Below, one piece after another: positions 1-5,774 of a DNA stretch of 12,725 nt (positions are counted from its first letter, which is position 1; every line of letters begins with the position of its first letter). The stretch comes from an uncultured Bacilli bacterium (lineage in GTDB: Bacteria; Bacillota_I; Bacilli_A; RFN20; CAG-288). The notes beneath the pieces were generated by a model. That model had not been told where the DNA came from. It did no database searches and saw nothing but the letters and a program-made list of their open reading frames with translations. A program made the position numbers and the translations under genes. The stretch is taken from the NCBI GenBank assembly GCA_934725685.1, contig CAKVBX010000044.1:1-12725 (forward strand), read 5' to 3'.

Positions 1-23
1 TATTCTCATTCGAATACTTCAAG

Positions 24-72
24 AGGGACAAAATCACTGAACAACTTTCAGGGACAAATTCACAGAACAACT
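24..72. repeat. Two 23-bp direct repeats, possible IS end
   Basis: Copies at 24-46 and 50-72 differ at two positions only and begin 26 bp apart. Both start AGGGACAAA and end GAACAACT. Tandem copies of a terminal box next to each other are typical of IS21-family ends. The reverse complement (GTTGTTC...TTTGTCCCT) resembles such ends from memory. No transposase lies inside the window, so the rest of any element would be to the left of base 1. The repeat itself is certain; its identity as an IS end is inference. Confidence 0.4.
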
Positions 73-143
73 ACAGTCCCCCTTCTCTTTTTATTGACAT
101 TTCGTCAAAATTTCTTTAAGATATTCAACGCTGCTCTTCTTTT

Positions 144-217
144 GGGGGAATAGTTAAGTGGTATAACAGCGGTCTCCAAAACCGTTATTGAGAGTTCGAT
201 TCTTTCTTCCCCCGCCA
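144..217 (+). tRNA. tRNA-Trp (CCA anticodon), CCA encoded
   Basis: A full cloverleaf can be drawn. The acceptor stem is GGGGGAA (144-150) with TTCCCCC (207-213). The anticodon stem is 170-173 with 181-184, and the loop CTCCAAA (174-180) places anticodon CCA at 176-178, which reads UGG (Trp). The T stem is 190-194 with 202-206 around loop TTCGATT. The discriminator base is G214 and the 3' CCA (215-217) is encoded. The D arm around 153-167 is short but acceptable. A rho-independent terminator follows 13 bp later. Confidence 0.93.
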
Positions 218-230
218 TCTAGATAATGAT

Positions 231-255
231 AAGCACTTGAAAAAGTGCTTTTTTT
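231..255 (+). terminator. Terminator of tRNA-Trp
   Basis: An 8-bp perfect stem AAGCACTT (231-238) / AAGTGCTT (243-250) with a GAAA tetraloop is followed by a T run to 255. It is an intrinsic terminator placed just after the tRNA. Confidence 0.85.
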
Positions 256-744
256 AGTGCTGAAGGCTGATCTGTTTGAAACGTTTGCATCGATTCAGGT
301 CACCCGGTGAAAGGCCATTTCCCGACAATTGGAAACGGAAGAAAAAGCCTTTAGTGAAAGGGGACCTATTCCGGAATGCACTTGGCCGGATTGAGGCGGA
401 ATCTTTATTTTCTTCGGCATGTTTTTTTGCTTTTTCGGTTCATGCCGTCACAATCGTTGCCTTTCAAACGATGTATCGATTGTTTTTGCGGCGATGCGCA
501 TGGATGTTTTTGTCATCCGTCAATAATGACTTTTATAACTGAACTTTCTTGATGAATGAAGAGAATTTTTGGAAAACATTGAAAAATCAGGGAAAACGAT
601 TTTCTTTTTTAATAACGAATGGATGATGAATTATCGGTTCTTTTATTCTCTTTTTTCACAATCTAATGGCAGGGTAGTCTATAAAGATAGAAGTGTTTTC
701 TTTGATACCGCAGTTTTGACGGTCAATCTTTTCTTTGATTTCAC
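256..744. other. Intergenic stretch with no convincing gene
   Basis: About 490 bp between the tRNA terminator and the tetR promoter. Two small open frames exist (276-542 and 569-751), but both would start with TTG, neither has a Shine-Dalgarno sequence, and neither product resembles a family I know. The first half (about 276-420) encodes a basic, proline-containing stretch (ERPFPDNWKRKKK) and may be a relic of a former gene. The second half is strongly AT-rich. I see no RNA structure or clear repeat here. Confidence 0.5.
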
Positions 745-774
745 TTGCTAAAACGAAATCGTTTCGTTTAAAAT
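745..774 (+). promoter_or_regulatory. Sigma-A promoter of the tetR operon
   Basis: The -35 box is TTGCTA (745-750, 4 of 6 to consensus) and the -10 box TAAAAT (769-774, 5 of 6), with an 18-bp spacer. Transcription should start near 781. That lies downstream of the first two in-frame ATG codons (773, 779) and so argues that the TetR protein starts at 794. The spacer is occupied by a perfect palindrome. Confidence 0.6.
751..769. promoter_or_regulatory. Probable TetR-family operator
   Basis: AAACGAAATCGTTTCGTTT is a perfect inverted repeat with 8-bp arms and a 3-bp spacer. It fills the gap between the -35 and -10 boxes of the operon promoter, where a bound dimer would block RNA polymerase. TetR regulators usually bind such palindromes in front of their own genes, so autoregulation is the natural reading. 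The palindrome is seen directly; the identity of the bound protein is inferred. Confidence 0.65.
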
Positions 775-785
775 GAACATGTTCA
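774..785. repeat. 12-bp perfect palindrome at transcription start
   Basis: TGAACATGTTCA spans the predicted transcription start of the tetR operon, 4 bp after the 8-3-8 operator. It may be a second regulator site or chance; a 12-bp palindrome alone is weak evidence. Confidence 0.3.
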
Positions 786-793
786 AAAAAAAT

Positions 794-1318
794 ATGCCAA
801 AAATAATACCGAATGCAAAAGAACAGATTCTGTCTGTTGCAAAAGAGGAACTGAGAAATCCGGAAGGGGGGTCATTTTCTATGCGCGCCATTGCCAAGAA
901 ATGCAATATGGCAGTCGGGACCTTATATAACTATTATCCGGATAAAATCAATTTGATTGCCGGAATCCTGCTTTCCGAATGGAATGAGGAGTATCAGAAA
1001 GCAGAGAATCTCATCTCCTCCCTTTCCGATGTCCGGGAGATTCTATTTACGATTACCCAACTGATCCTCTCGTTCCGTGAGAAAAACAATGCCGTCTTTT
1101 TTACCTATAAGGATGAGTCCTTCGGTTTTTACTATGTCCGACTTCACGGCATGTTCGTCGACCAAATCGAGGGTCTTTGGAAAAAGGGAACCCAGGATTC
1201 CGGACTCGACGAAGAGAAGAACCGGATGATTGCCGAGATGATTCTGATCCAGACAAAGGACAAGACCATCTCCTTCGATACTTTGTGTTCAATGATTACA
1301 GATATCATACGGAGGTAA
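794..1318 (+). CDS. TetR/AcrR-family transcriptional repressor
   Basis: This is a 174-residue regulator of about normal TetR length. The N-terminal helix-turn-helix is clear: a helix with IPNAKEQILSVAKEE, then SMRAIAKKCNMAVGTLYNYYPDK, which is the classic A-x-x-x-G-T-L-Y-x-Y-F/Y-x-x-K pattern. The rest would be an all-helical ligand and dimer domain with no recognisable specificity. I chose ATG 794 over ATG 773 (181 residues) and ATG 779, because the promoter -10 box overlaps 773 and transcription would begin near 781. No candidate has a good Shine-Dalgarno sequence, so the mRNA would have a very short leader. The gene leads a five-gene operon with a 3-bp gap to the next gene, and the palindrome at 751-769 suggests it represses the whole set in response to a small, probably hydrophobic, ligand. 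Family is sure; start and ligand are inferred. Confidence 0.85.
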   Translation: MPKIIPNAKEQILSVAKEELRNPEGGSFSMRAIAKKCNMAVGTLYNYYPDKINLIAGILLSEWNEEYQKAENLISSLSDVREILFTITQLILSFREKNNAVFFTYKDESFGFYYVRLHGMFVDQIEGLWKKGTQDSGLDEEKNRMIAEMILIQTKDKTISFDTLCSMITDIIRR

Positions 1319-1321
1319 ATC

Positions 1322-2254
1322 ATGAATAAAAACTTTAAGAATCTGGAGCCGAAAGACAATTTCTATCAGACCTCTTTGTTCTTCCCTATGCCGGTCGTGA
1401 TGGTCGGCACGCTGACTGAGGACGGAAAAACCACCTTAGGTCCCTACTCTCTCCTCGCCCCTTACTACATCGCCGGAAAGGATTGCTATGCCATGCTTCT
1501 GGAGTGCAGAAACTCCTCCAATACGGCGCAAAACATTCTCCGCACCGGTAAGTGCACCCTCAACTTCTTCCCCGATGACAAGAAACTCTTCAAGGAAGCC
1601 GTCCGCATGGGCTGGCCAGGAGACACGCCGGAAGAAAAGATGAAGAACTGCATCTTCCATCTTGAGGATTCCCAGTCTCAGGATGAACATCCGGAAGAAA
1701 AGTATCCGCAGATTGTCTCCGAAGCGTTCCAGGTCGTCGAATGCACCTGGCTCAAAGAGCTCGACCACGCCGAGAATGACAAGCCCGGAGAACTCAACGG
1801 ATATGAAGGACCCTATCATGATTTCAACGGCATCACCAGCAAGTTCGGTGCTCACTTCATCCTTCGCATCGATCATATCGATATGAAGGAGAAATATTGG
1901 AACTCCATTGTCAACGGTGTCAACAGAAACAACTTTCCACCGGTTCCGGTCGATTATGGTTACCGTGATTCCAAGAGCTTCTGGTGCTCCCGATTCAAGA
2001 AACCGCACGGCGAAATGCTTCCGATGAGAGAGACTTCCGTCTCATCTGTCCGATATGCCGCCAACCGTCTTCAGACCGATGTCAAGTTCACTGATGATGC
2101 TTTGGCAAAACTCGTTAAGGTTCCCCGTATCTTCCTTCCCACTGCTCTCAAGGGCTGTGTGAAATGGGCCGAGGAGAATAACGTGAAGCTCATCACCGCC
2201 AAGGAGATGGACATCATTAACGATAAGCGCGCCAAAGAAAAGAACCAAAAGTGA
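1322..2254 (+). CDS. Flavin reductase-like protein with C-terminal extension
   Basis: A 310-residue protein. Residues about 12-190 match the flavin-reductase-like FMN-binding split barrel (PF01613 type). The opening FFPMPVVMVGT strand, GPYSLLAPYYI, then ECRNSSNTAQNI and TGKCTLNF correspond to the usual FMN-contacting R-x-S-x-T...N pattern. The fold binds FMN and serves NAD(P)H flavin reductases and other small oxidoreductases, so substrate cannot be read from it. Residues about 254-301 (FTDDALAKLVKVPRIFLP...WAEENNVKLIT) form a separate tail resembling the small PCP-reductase-like domain (PF08369 type) found in protochlorophyllide reductase relatives; I hold this loosely. The end is charged and lysine-rich. 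The ribosome site GGAGG lies inside the end of tetR. It is the first enzyme of the operon and is followed by two further reductase-type proteins, so it probably passes electrons in the same pathway. Confidence 0.75.
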   Translation: MNKNFKNLEPKDNFYQTSLFFPMPVVMVGTLTEDGKTTLGPYSLLAPYYIAGKDCYAMLLECRNSSNTAQNILRTGKCTLNFFPDDKKLFKEAVRMGWPGDTPEEKMKNCIFHLEDSQSQDEHPEEKYPQIVSEAFQVVECTWLKELDHAENDKPGELNGYEGPYHDFNGITSKFGAHFILRIDHIDMKEKYWNSIVNGVNRNNFPPVPVDYGYRDSKSFWCSRFKKPHGEMLPMRETSVSSVRYAANRLQTDVKFTDDALAKLVKVPRIFLPTALKGCVKWAEENNVKLITAKEMDIINDKRAKEKNQK

Positions 2255-2263
2255 GGAAAAAGA

Positions 2264-3121
2264 ATGAAAATCGCAATTGCAGGAGCCTTCGGCCATTTAG
2301 GATATGACATCCTGAAAGGCGCCATCGAAAAAGGTTATGAAGTCGTCGCCCTCGATCTGAGAGAGAAAGAAGACTGCCCGTTCAAGGGAAAGTATGTCTT
2401 CCATCCGATCGATGTCACCAAGAAGGAGAGCCTTACGGGAACACTCGACGGAGTCGATGTTCTTGTCACCACGGTCGGACTTGTCTCCAAATCCGCTAAG
2501 CTCACCAACTACGACATCGACTATCAGGGAAATCTCAACCTTATGGAAGAGGCGGAGAGAGTCGGCGTCAAGAGAATGATCTATGTCTCGGTCATCCATG
2601 CGGAAACCGCAAAGGATGTTCCAATGCTCGACAGCAAATTCCAGTTCGAGGAGAAGCTCAAGGCTTCCTCCCTCTCTTACAGCATCGTCCGTCCGACCGG
2701 CTATTTCTATGACATCGCCCATGTCTTCATGCCGATGATTGAGAAGGGAAAGGTCACCCTCTTAGGAAGAAGGAACCATCCGGTCAATGTCATCGATACC
2801 ACGGACCTTGCGGACTTCATCCTTCACCGTGTCGAAGAGAAGGAAAACTCCTTCTATGAGATCGGCGGCAAGGAAGTCTACAACTATGAAGAAATCGCTC
2901 ATCTCTTTGCGGAAGCTTCCGGAAAGAAAATCAAAATCAGCCGTGCCCCGGTCTTCCTCTTTGACCTCATCATCAAGAAGGCACATAAGAAGAACGACGG
3001 CTCCGAAGCCCTCATTCGTTTCTCCAAGTGGACGCTCACCAATGATATGGAAGGTTCAACTAAGTACGGCGAGAAATCCTTCCGTGAGTATGTGATGTCC
3101 CTCTATAAGAAGGCTCAGTAA
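2264..3121 (+). CDS. NmrA-like atypical short-chain dehydrogenase/reductase
   Basis: A 285-residue NAD(P)-binding protein. The Rossmann glycine motif is GAFGHLG at residues 7-13, followed by an acidic residue at the end of strand two (D31 in ALDLRE), which usually favours NAD(H) although R33 leaves this open. The classical YxxxK pair is absent. VSVIHAE (108-114), SKFQFEEKL and SIVRPTGYF (140-148) are typical of the atypical NmrA / complex-I-NDUFA9-like group, which also includes divinyl-chlorophyllide 8-vinyl reductase. No membrane segment is visible. It begins 9 bp after the flavoprotein with GAGGA in front and ends 1 bp before the DUF1295 gene, so the three are co-translated. Likely a reductase or a redox-responsive scaffold; substrate unknown. 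Confidence 0.8.
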   Translation: MKIAIAGAFGHLGYDILKGAIEKGYEVVALDLREKEDCPFKGKYVFHPIDVTKKESLTGTLDGVDVLVTTVGLVSKSAKLTNYDIDYQGNLNLMEEAERVGVKRMIYVSVIHAETAKDVPMLDSKFQFEEKLKASSLSYSIVRPTGYFYDIAHVFMPMIEKGKVTLLGRRNHPVNVIDTTDLADFILHRVEEKENSFYEIGGKEVYNYEEIAHLFAEASGKKIKISRAPVFLFDLIIKKAHKKNDGSEALIRFSKWTLTNDMEGSTKYGEKSFREYVMSLYKKAQ

Positions 3122-3122
3122 C

Positions 3123-3980
3123 ATGATCGAAAGTACTGGACCTTTCTGGATTCTTGTCGGAATCCTCTTCGGTGTCGCACTGCTCGCCTGTGCCATCGGC
3201 TTCAAGAAGTTTGTCTACTTCCTCTCTGTCGGCTACGGACTCTCGATTCTTGCCATCGGCGTCGCCCTCCTTGTCTTCACCATCGGCAAGTTCGAGTTCG
3301 TCGGCATTACCTCCAACGGATTCGTCAACTACATCCTCGCTGCTCTCTTCATTCTTTATGGCCTGCGTCTCGCCGGCTTCCTCATCTACCGCGAAGCAAA
3401 ATCCGCCTCTTATCGGAAGACCATGGAAAAGGTCACCGGAAAAGAGGAAAAGAAGATGCCGGTCTTCGTCAAGGCCACCATCTGGATCTCCGTCGGTGTT
3501 CTCTACATCATGGAAACCTATCCGGTCATCTTCCGTGTCGGAACGGGCGCTACCTCAGAAGGGACTGGCATGATTGCTCCGCTTGTCGGCGCTTTGATTG
3601 CCTTCGTCGGTCTTTTCATCGAGACCCTCTCCGACCTTCAGAAGAATGCCGCCAAGAAAAAGAACCCGAATACGTTTGTCTCCGGTGGACTCTTCCGTTA
3701 TGTCCGCTGCCCGAACTATATGGGTGAAATCATTTTCTGGACCGGTATCTTCGTCTCCGGATGCGATATCTTTATGACCGACTGGGCTGCCTGGCTCATC
3801 TCCGCCTTAGGTTATCTCCTCATTGTCTATGTCATGGTGAGTGGTGCGAAGCGCCTCGAACTCCGTCAGAAGAAGAGCTATGGCAATGATCCTGCTTATC
3901 AGGAATACATCAAGAAGACTCCAATTCTTTCCCGCCTTATTCCGCTCAAGTCTTTCGAAAATTGGAAATGGGTGAAGTGA
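3123..3980 (+). CDS. DUF1295 / steroid 5-alpha-reductase-type membrane protein
   Basis: A 285-residue integral membrane protein with about six or seven helices (roughly 8-27, 31-53, 68-89, 115-132, 148-167, 200-214, 221-240). The DUF1295 signature is present: FIETLSDLQK (165-174), then GGLFRYVRCPNYMGE (188-202), and the conserved tail RQKKSYGNDPAYQEYIKKT before a cytoplasmic end. Relatives include steroid 5-alpha-reductases, sterol reductases and isoprenylcysteine methyltransferases. These act on hydrophobic substrates inside the membrane, the reductases using NADPH, which the conserved C-terminal half binds. The usual RHPNY has become RCPNY (C196), a change at a signature histidine. It is packed 1 bp after the SDR gene and 1 bp before the next. 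Either a membrane lipid/steroid-like enone reductase or a methyltransferase is possible; the DUF1295-type signature favours the first. Confidence 0.8.
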   Translation: MIESTGPFWILVGILFGVALLACAIGFKKFVYFLSVGYGLSILAIGVALLVFTIGKFEFVGITSNGFVNYILAALFILYGLRLAGFLIYREAKSASYRKTMEKVTGKEEKKMPVFVKATIWISVGVLYIMETYPVIFRVGTGATSEGTGMIAPLVGALIAFVGLFIETLSDLQKNAAKKKNPNTFVSGGLFRYVRCPNYMGEIIFWTGIFVSGCDIFMTDWAAWLISALGYLLIVYVMVSGAKRLELRQKKSYGNDPAYQEYIKKTPILSRLIPLKSFENWKWVK

Positions 3981-3981
3981 T

Positions 3982-4713
3982 ATGTTCCTTACCACTTTCA
4001 GAGATGCAAATCAGGTTGCTCTAATTTTCCAAGGCTTCTACGATTTGATTCCTGTCATCTTCTTCCTCCTCGGTTCCATCATTCTTCTCCGTGCCCTTTA
4101 TCACAAGATGGTCAAGGGCTGCTATTGTCTTCTCGCGGCAGGCAGCATCATGATTGTCTCTGCCGGTTCTCTCAAAGCACTTCATAAGATTCTTATGGGC
4201 ATCGCCCGCATCGACTACATCATCCTCGACAAGCAGTTCACCCCGACCCAGTCCATCGGTTTCTTCCTTCTCTTCTTAGCACTCTTAGGTATGTTCACTG
4301 CGAAGAACAAGGATAACATCAAGCCGGAGAAGCTCTCTGTCTTCGCCCTTCCTACCTTGCTTTTCTTCCTCGCTCAGGAAGGAGAAACACCTCTCGGCGA
4401 CAGCGGACTTCCCGCCTTCACTAACCTTTGGCCTTTTCTCATCATGATGATTTTCGGCGCTGCCGGATTCTTGGTCTTGTTGGTGATTGTTTCCGTCAAG
4501 ATGCATACGAAGATTGAACCGATTCTCTTCTCTCTCAGTCTCATCTTCATGATCGGCATGGGTTATCTCTCTACCAAGCGTACCTTCGAAGGTGCCTGGA
4601 TGCAGATCAGCTGCAATGTCGTCTATCAGCTGACTTTCTTCTTAGGCTGTTTTCTTCTCAAGCGTCACCATCTTGAGACTGCCGAACTGTTTAAGAAACA
4701 GAACGAAGCTTAA
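3982..4713 (+). CDS. Polytopic membrane protein of unknown family
   Basis: I do not recognise this 243-residue protein. It has six or seven hydrophobic stretches (about 20-38, 46-63, 91-107, 118-132, 149-172, 179-196, 208-226). Loops are short; positive residues after helix 1 (RALYHKMVKG) and at the C-terminus (KRHHLETAELFKKQ) suggest those ends are cytoplasmic. Charged residues E133/E135 and D140 sit between the fourth and fifth helices. No cofactor motif, transporter signature or cysteine pair is seen. It is the last gene of the tetR operon, beginning 1 bp after the DUF1295 gene, and the operon terminator starts at its stop codon. A membrane partner, substrate exporter or quinone-interacting subunit for the reductase set is possible, but none of these is shown by sequence. 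Confidence 0.7.
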   Translation: MFLTTFRDANQVALIFQGFYDLIPVIFFLLGSIILLRALYHKMVKGCYCLLAAGSIMIVSAGSLKALHKILMGIARIDYIILDKQFTPTQSIGFFLLFLALLGMFTAKNKDNIKPEKLSVFALPTLLFFLAQEGETPLGDSGLPAFTNLWPFLIMMIFGAAGFLVLLVIVSVKMHTKIEPILFSLSLIFMIGMGYLSTKRTFEGAWMQISCNVVYQLTFFLGCFLLKRHHLETAELFKKQNEA

Positions 4714-4755
4714 ACAAAAAGAGTTCTTCCCTTTGTGGAAGAATTCTTTTTGTTT
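4712..4755. terminator. Bidirectional terminator, 19-bp stem
   Basis: The arms 4712-4730 and 4737-4755 pair over 19 bp with one G-T wobble (4723/4744) and a CTTTGT loop. The lower stem is AAACAAAAAGA against TCTTTTTGTTT, so both strands read a T-rich run after the GC part. The hairpin serves the tetR operon on the plus strand and tcdA on the minus strand. Confidence 0.9.
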
Positions 4756-4759
4756 GTGC

Positions 4760-5488
4760 TCATTTCTGTTCGAGCAGGTCCATGATGACCGTATAGGCTA
4801 AGAGAAGCCCGGCGGCAGGCGGGACGAAACTGGTCGATCCCGGGATATCTTTCCTGCGCTTGAGTACTTCTTCCGAGAAATACTTTTCCCGGTTCTGTGG
4901 TCTTGTCGGTTCCTCCTTGGAACAGACAACCTTCAAAGAGGTGACTCCCCGTTTTCTCAGTTCTCTCCGCATCACCTTGCTTAAGGGGTCTCCCTTGGTA
5001 TCGAATAAATCCATAGCGGTGAGCAGGGAAGGATTGAGCCTGTTTCCGCAGCCCATGGCGGAGATGATCCTGATACCGGACTCTTTTGCCCGGACGATGA
5101 TGTCGATCTTTGCGGTTACCGTATCGATGGCATCGACGATATAGTCATAATCTTCAAACGAAAGAAGGCCTCTTGTTTCAGGAAGATAGAAGATATCGAA
5201 TTTCCGTACTTCAATCTCCGGATTGATGGCATGGATTCTCTCTTCCGCGACATCTACCTTCTTTCTTCCGACATCCTTGTGGGTGGCGAGAATCTGGCGG
5301 TTGATATTCGTGACATTGACCGTGTCGTTGTCGATGAGGTCGAAGTGACCGATTCCGGCCCTTGCCAGGGCTTCCATCGCACTGCCTCCGACTCCTCCGA
5401 GACCGAAGACACAGACGCGTTTATTAAAGAGCGAATCGATGGCTTCCTCCCCGAGTAGGAGTGCACTTCTTTGGTATTGTTCTTTCAT
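4760..5488 (-). CDS. tcdA: tRNA threonylcarbamoyladenosine dehydratase (TcdA)
   Basis: A 242-residue ThiF/E1-superfamily protein. It adenylates and dehydrates t6A37 in ANN-decoding tRNAs to the cyclic ct6A form, using ATP. Seen: the nucleotide-binding GLGGVGG (29-35), the acidic strand end LIDNDTVNVTN, the signature NRQ (63-65), VDAIDTV, and the C-terminal PGSTSFVPPAAG found in TcdA/YgdL proteins. Length fits the family. The open frame extends to 5578, but the start at 5488 is preferred: it begins at the family's normal N-terminus (QRSALLLGEEAI), has GGAAAG upstream, and lies about 20 bp after the extended -10 promoter at 5514-5522. It stands alone, convergent with the tetR operon and divergent from rnf. 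The distant alternative is another E1-like sulfur-carrier enzyme, which is less likely without a catalytic cysteine region. Confidence 0.88.
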   Translation of the reverse strand: MKEQYQRSALLLGEEAIDSLFNKRVCVFGLGGVGGSAMEALARAGIGHFDLIDNDTVNVTNINRQILATHKDVGRKKVDVAEERIHAINPEIEVRKFDIFYLPETRGLLSFEDYDYIVDAIDTVTAKIDIIVRAKESGIRIISAMGCGNRLNPSLLTAMDLFDTKGDPLSKVMRRELRKRGVTSLKVVCSKEEPTRPQNREKYFSEEVLKRRKDIPGSTSFVPPAAGLLLAYTVIMDLLEQK

Positions 5489-5513
5489 GTTCAGTCTTTC
5501 CGTTCGGTTAATC

Positions 5514-5522
5514 ATTTTACCA
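5514..5522 (-). promoter_or_regulatory. Extended -10 promoter of tcdA
   Basis: Read on the minus strand, TGGTAAAAT is an extended -10 element (TGn + TAAAAT). The -35 region is weak (TTCAGG at 18 bp). Transcription would begin near 5507, leaving a leader of about 20 nt before ATG 5488. Confidence 0.45.
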
Positions 5523-5743
5523 TAAGTGCGATTTCTGCCTGAAAATAGAACGAATCTTTTTCTTACTGAAATGCGCACTTTTTAATTGAATTTGTCCTAC
5601 AAACGATGGCATGTGTGCATTTCAAGCATATTTTGATGAAATAATTACTGTTTCTCTCATTAAAAAATAAACTAAAATGTGAAAAAACAGTATGTTTTTC
5701 TAAAAAACTGCTAATAATTCGGCTTTTTTGTTTGTTTCTTTCG

Positions 5744-5759
5744 TGGTAAACTATTACCA
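5744..5759 (+). promoter_or_regulatory. rnf promoter -10 within a 6-4-6 palindrome
   Basis: TGGTAAACTATTACCA is a perfect inverted repeat (TGGTAA, 4-bp gap, TTACCA) 15 bp before rnfC. Its left half doubles as an extended -10 (TGn + TAAACT, 5744-5752), with only a T-rich -35 region upstream. Half-site length and gap match the architecture of Rex operators, whose usual core is TGTTAA-N4-TTAACA; here one position in each half differs. Rex senses the NADH/NAD+ ratio, which would make sense for Rnf. The palindrome is observed, the regulator is inferred. The 286-bp tcdA-rnfC gap is otherwise AT-rich, with an 8-bp inverted repeat TACTGTTT/AAACAGTA at 5646-5653 and 5685-5692. Confidence 0.4.
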
Positions 5760-5774
5760 TGAAGGAAGAGAAAC

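Noticed and set aside
276..542. 88-codon open frame after the tRNA
   Set aside because: TTG start, no ribosome site, no recognised family, composition shifts midway. Kept only as a possible relic in the intergenic note.
569..751. 60-codon open frame before tetR
   Set aside because: TTG start, no ribosome site, AT-rich Phe-rich product; it runs into the tetR promoter.
1436..2008. 190-codon minus-strand frame
   Set aside because: Lies wholly antisense to the flavoprotein gene, whose coding evidence is much stronger; no ribosome site or family match.
5489..5578. Upstream extension of tcdA
   Set aside because: The extra 30 residues have no family counterpart and cross the predicted tcdA promoter.
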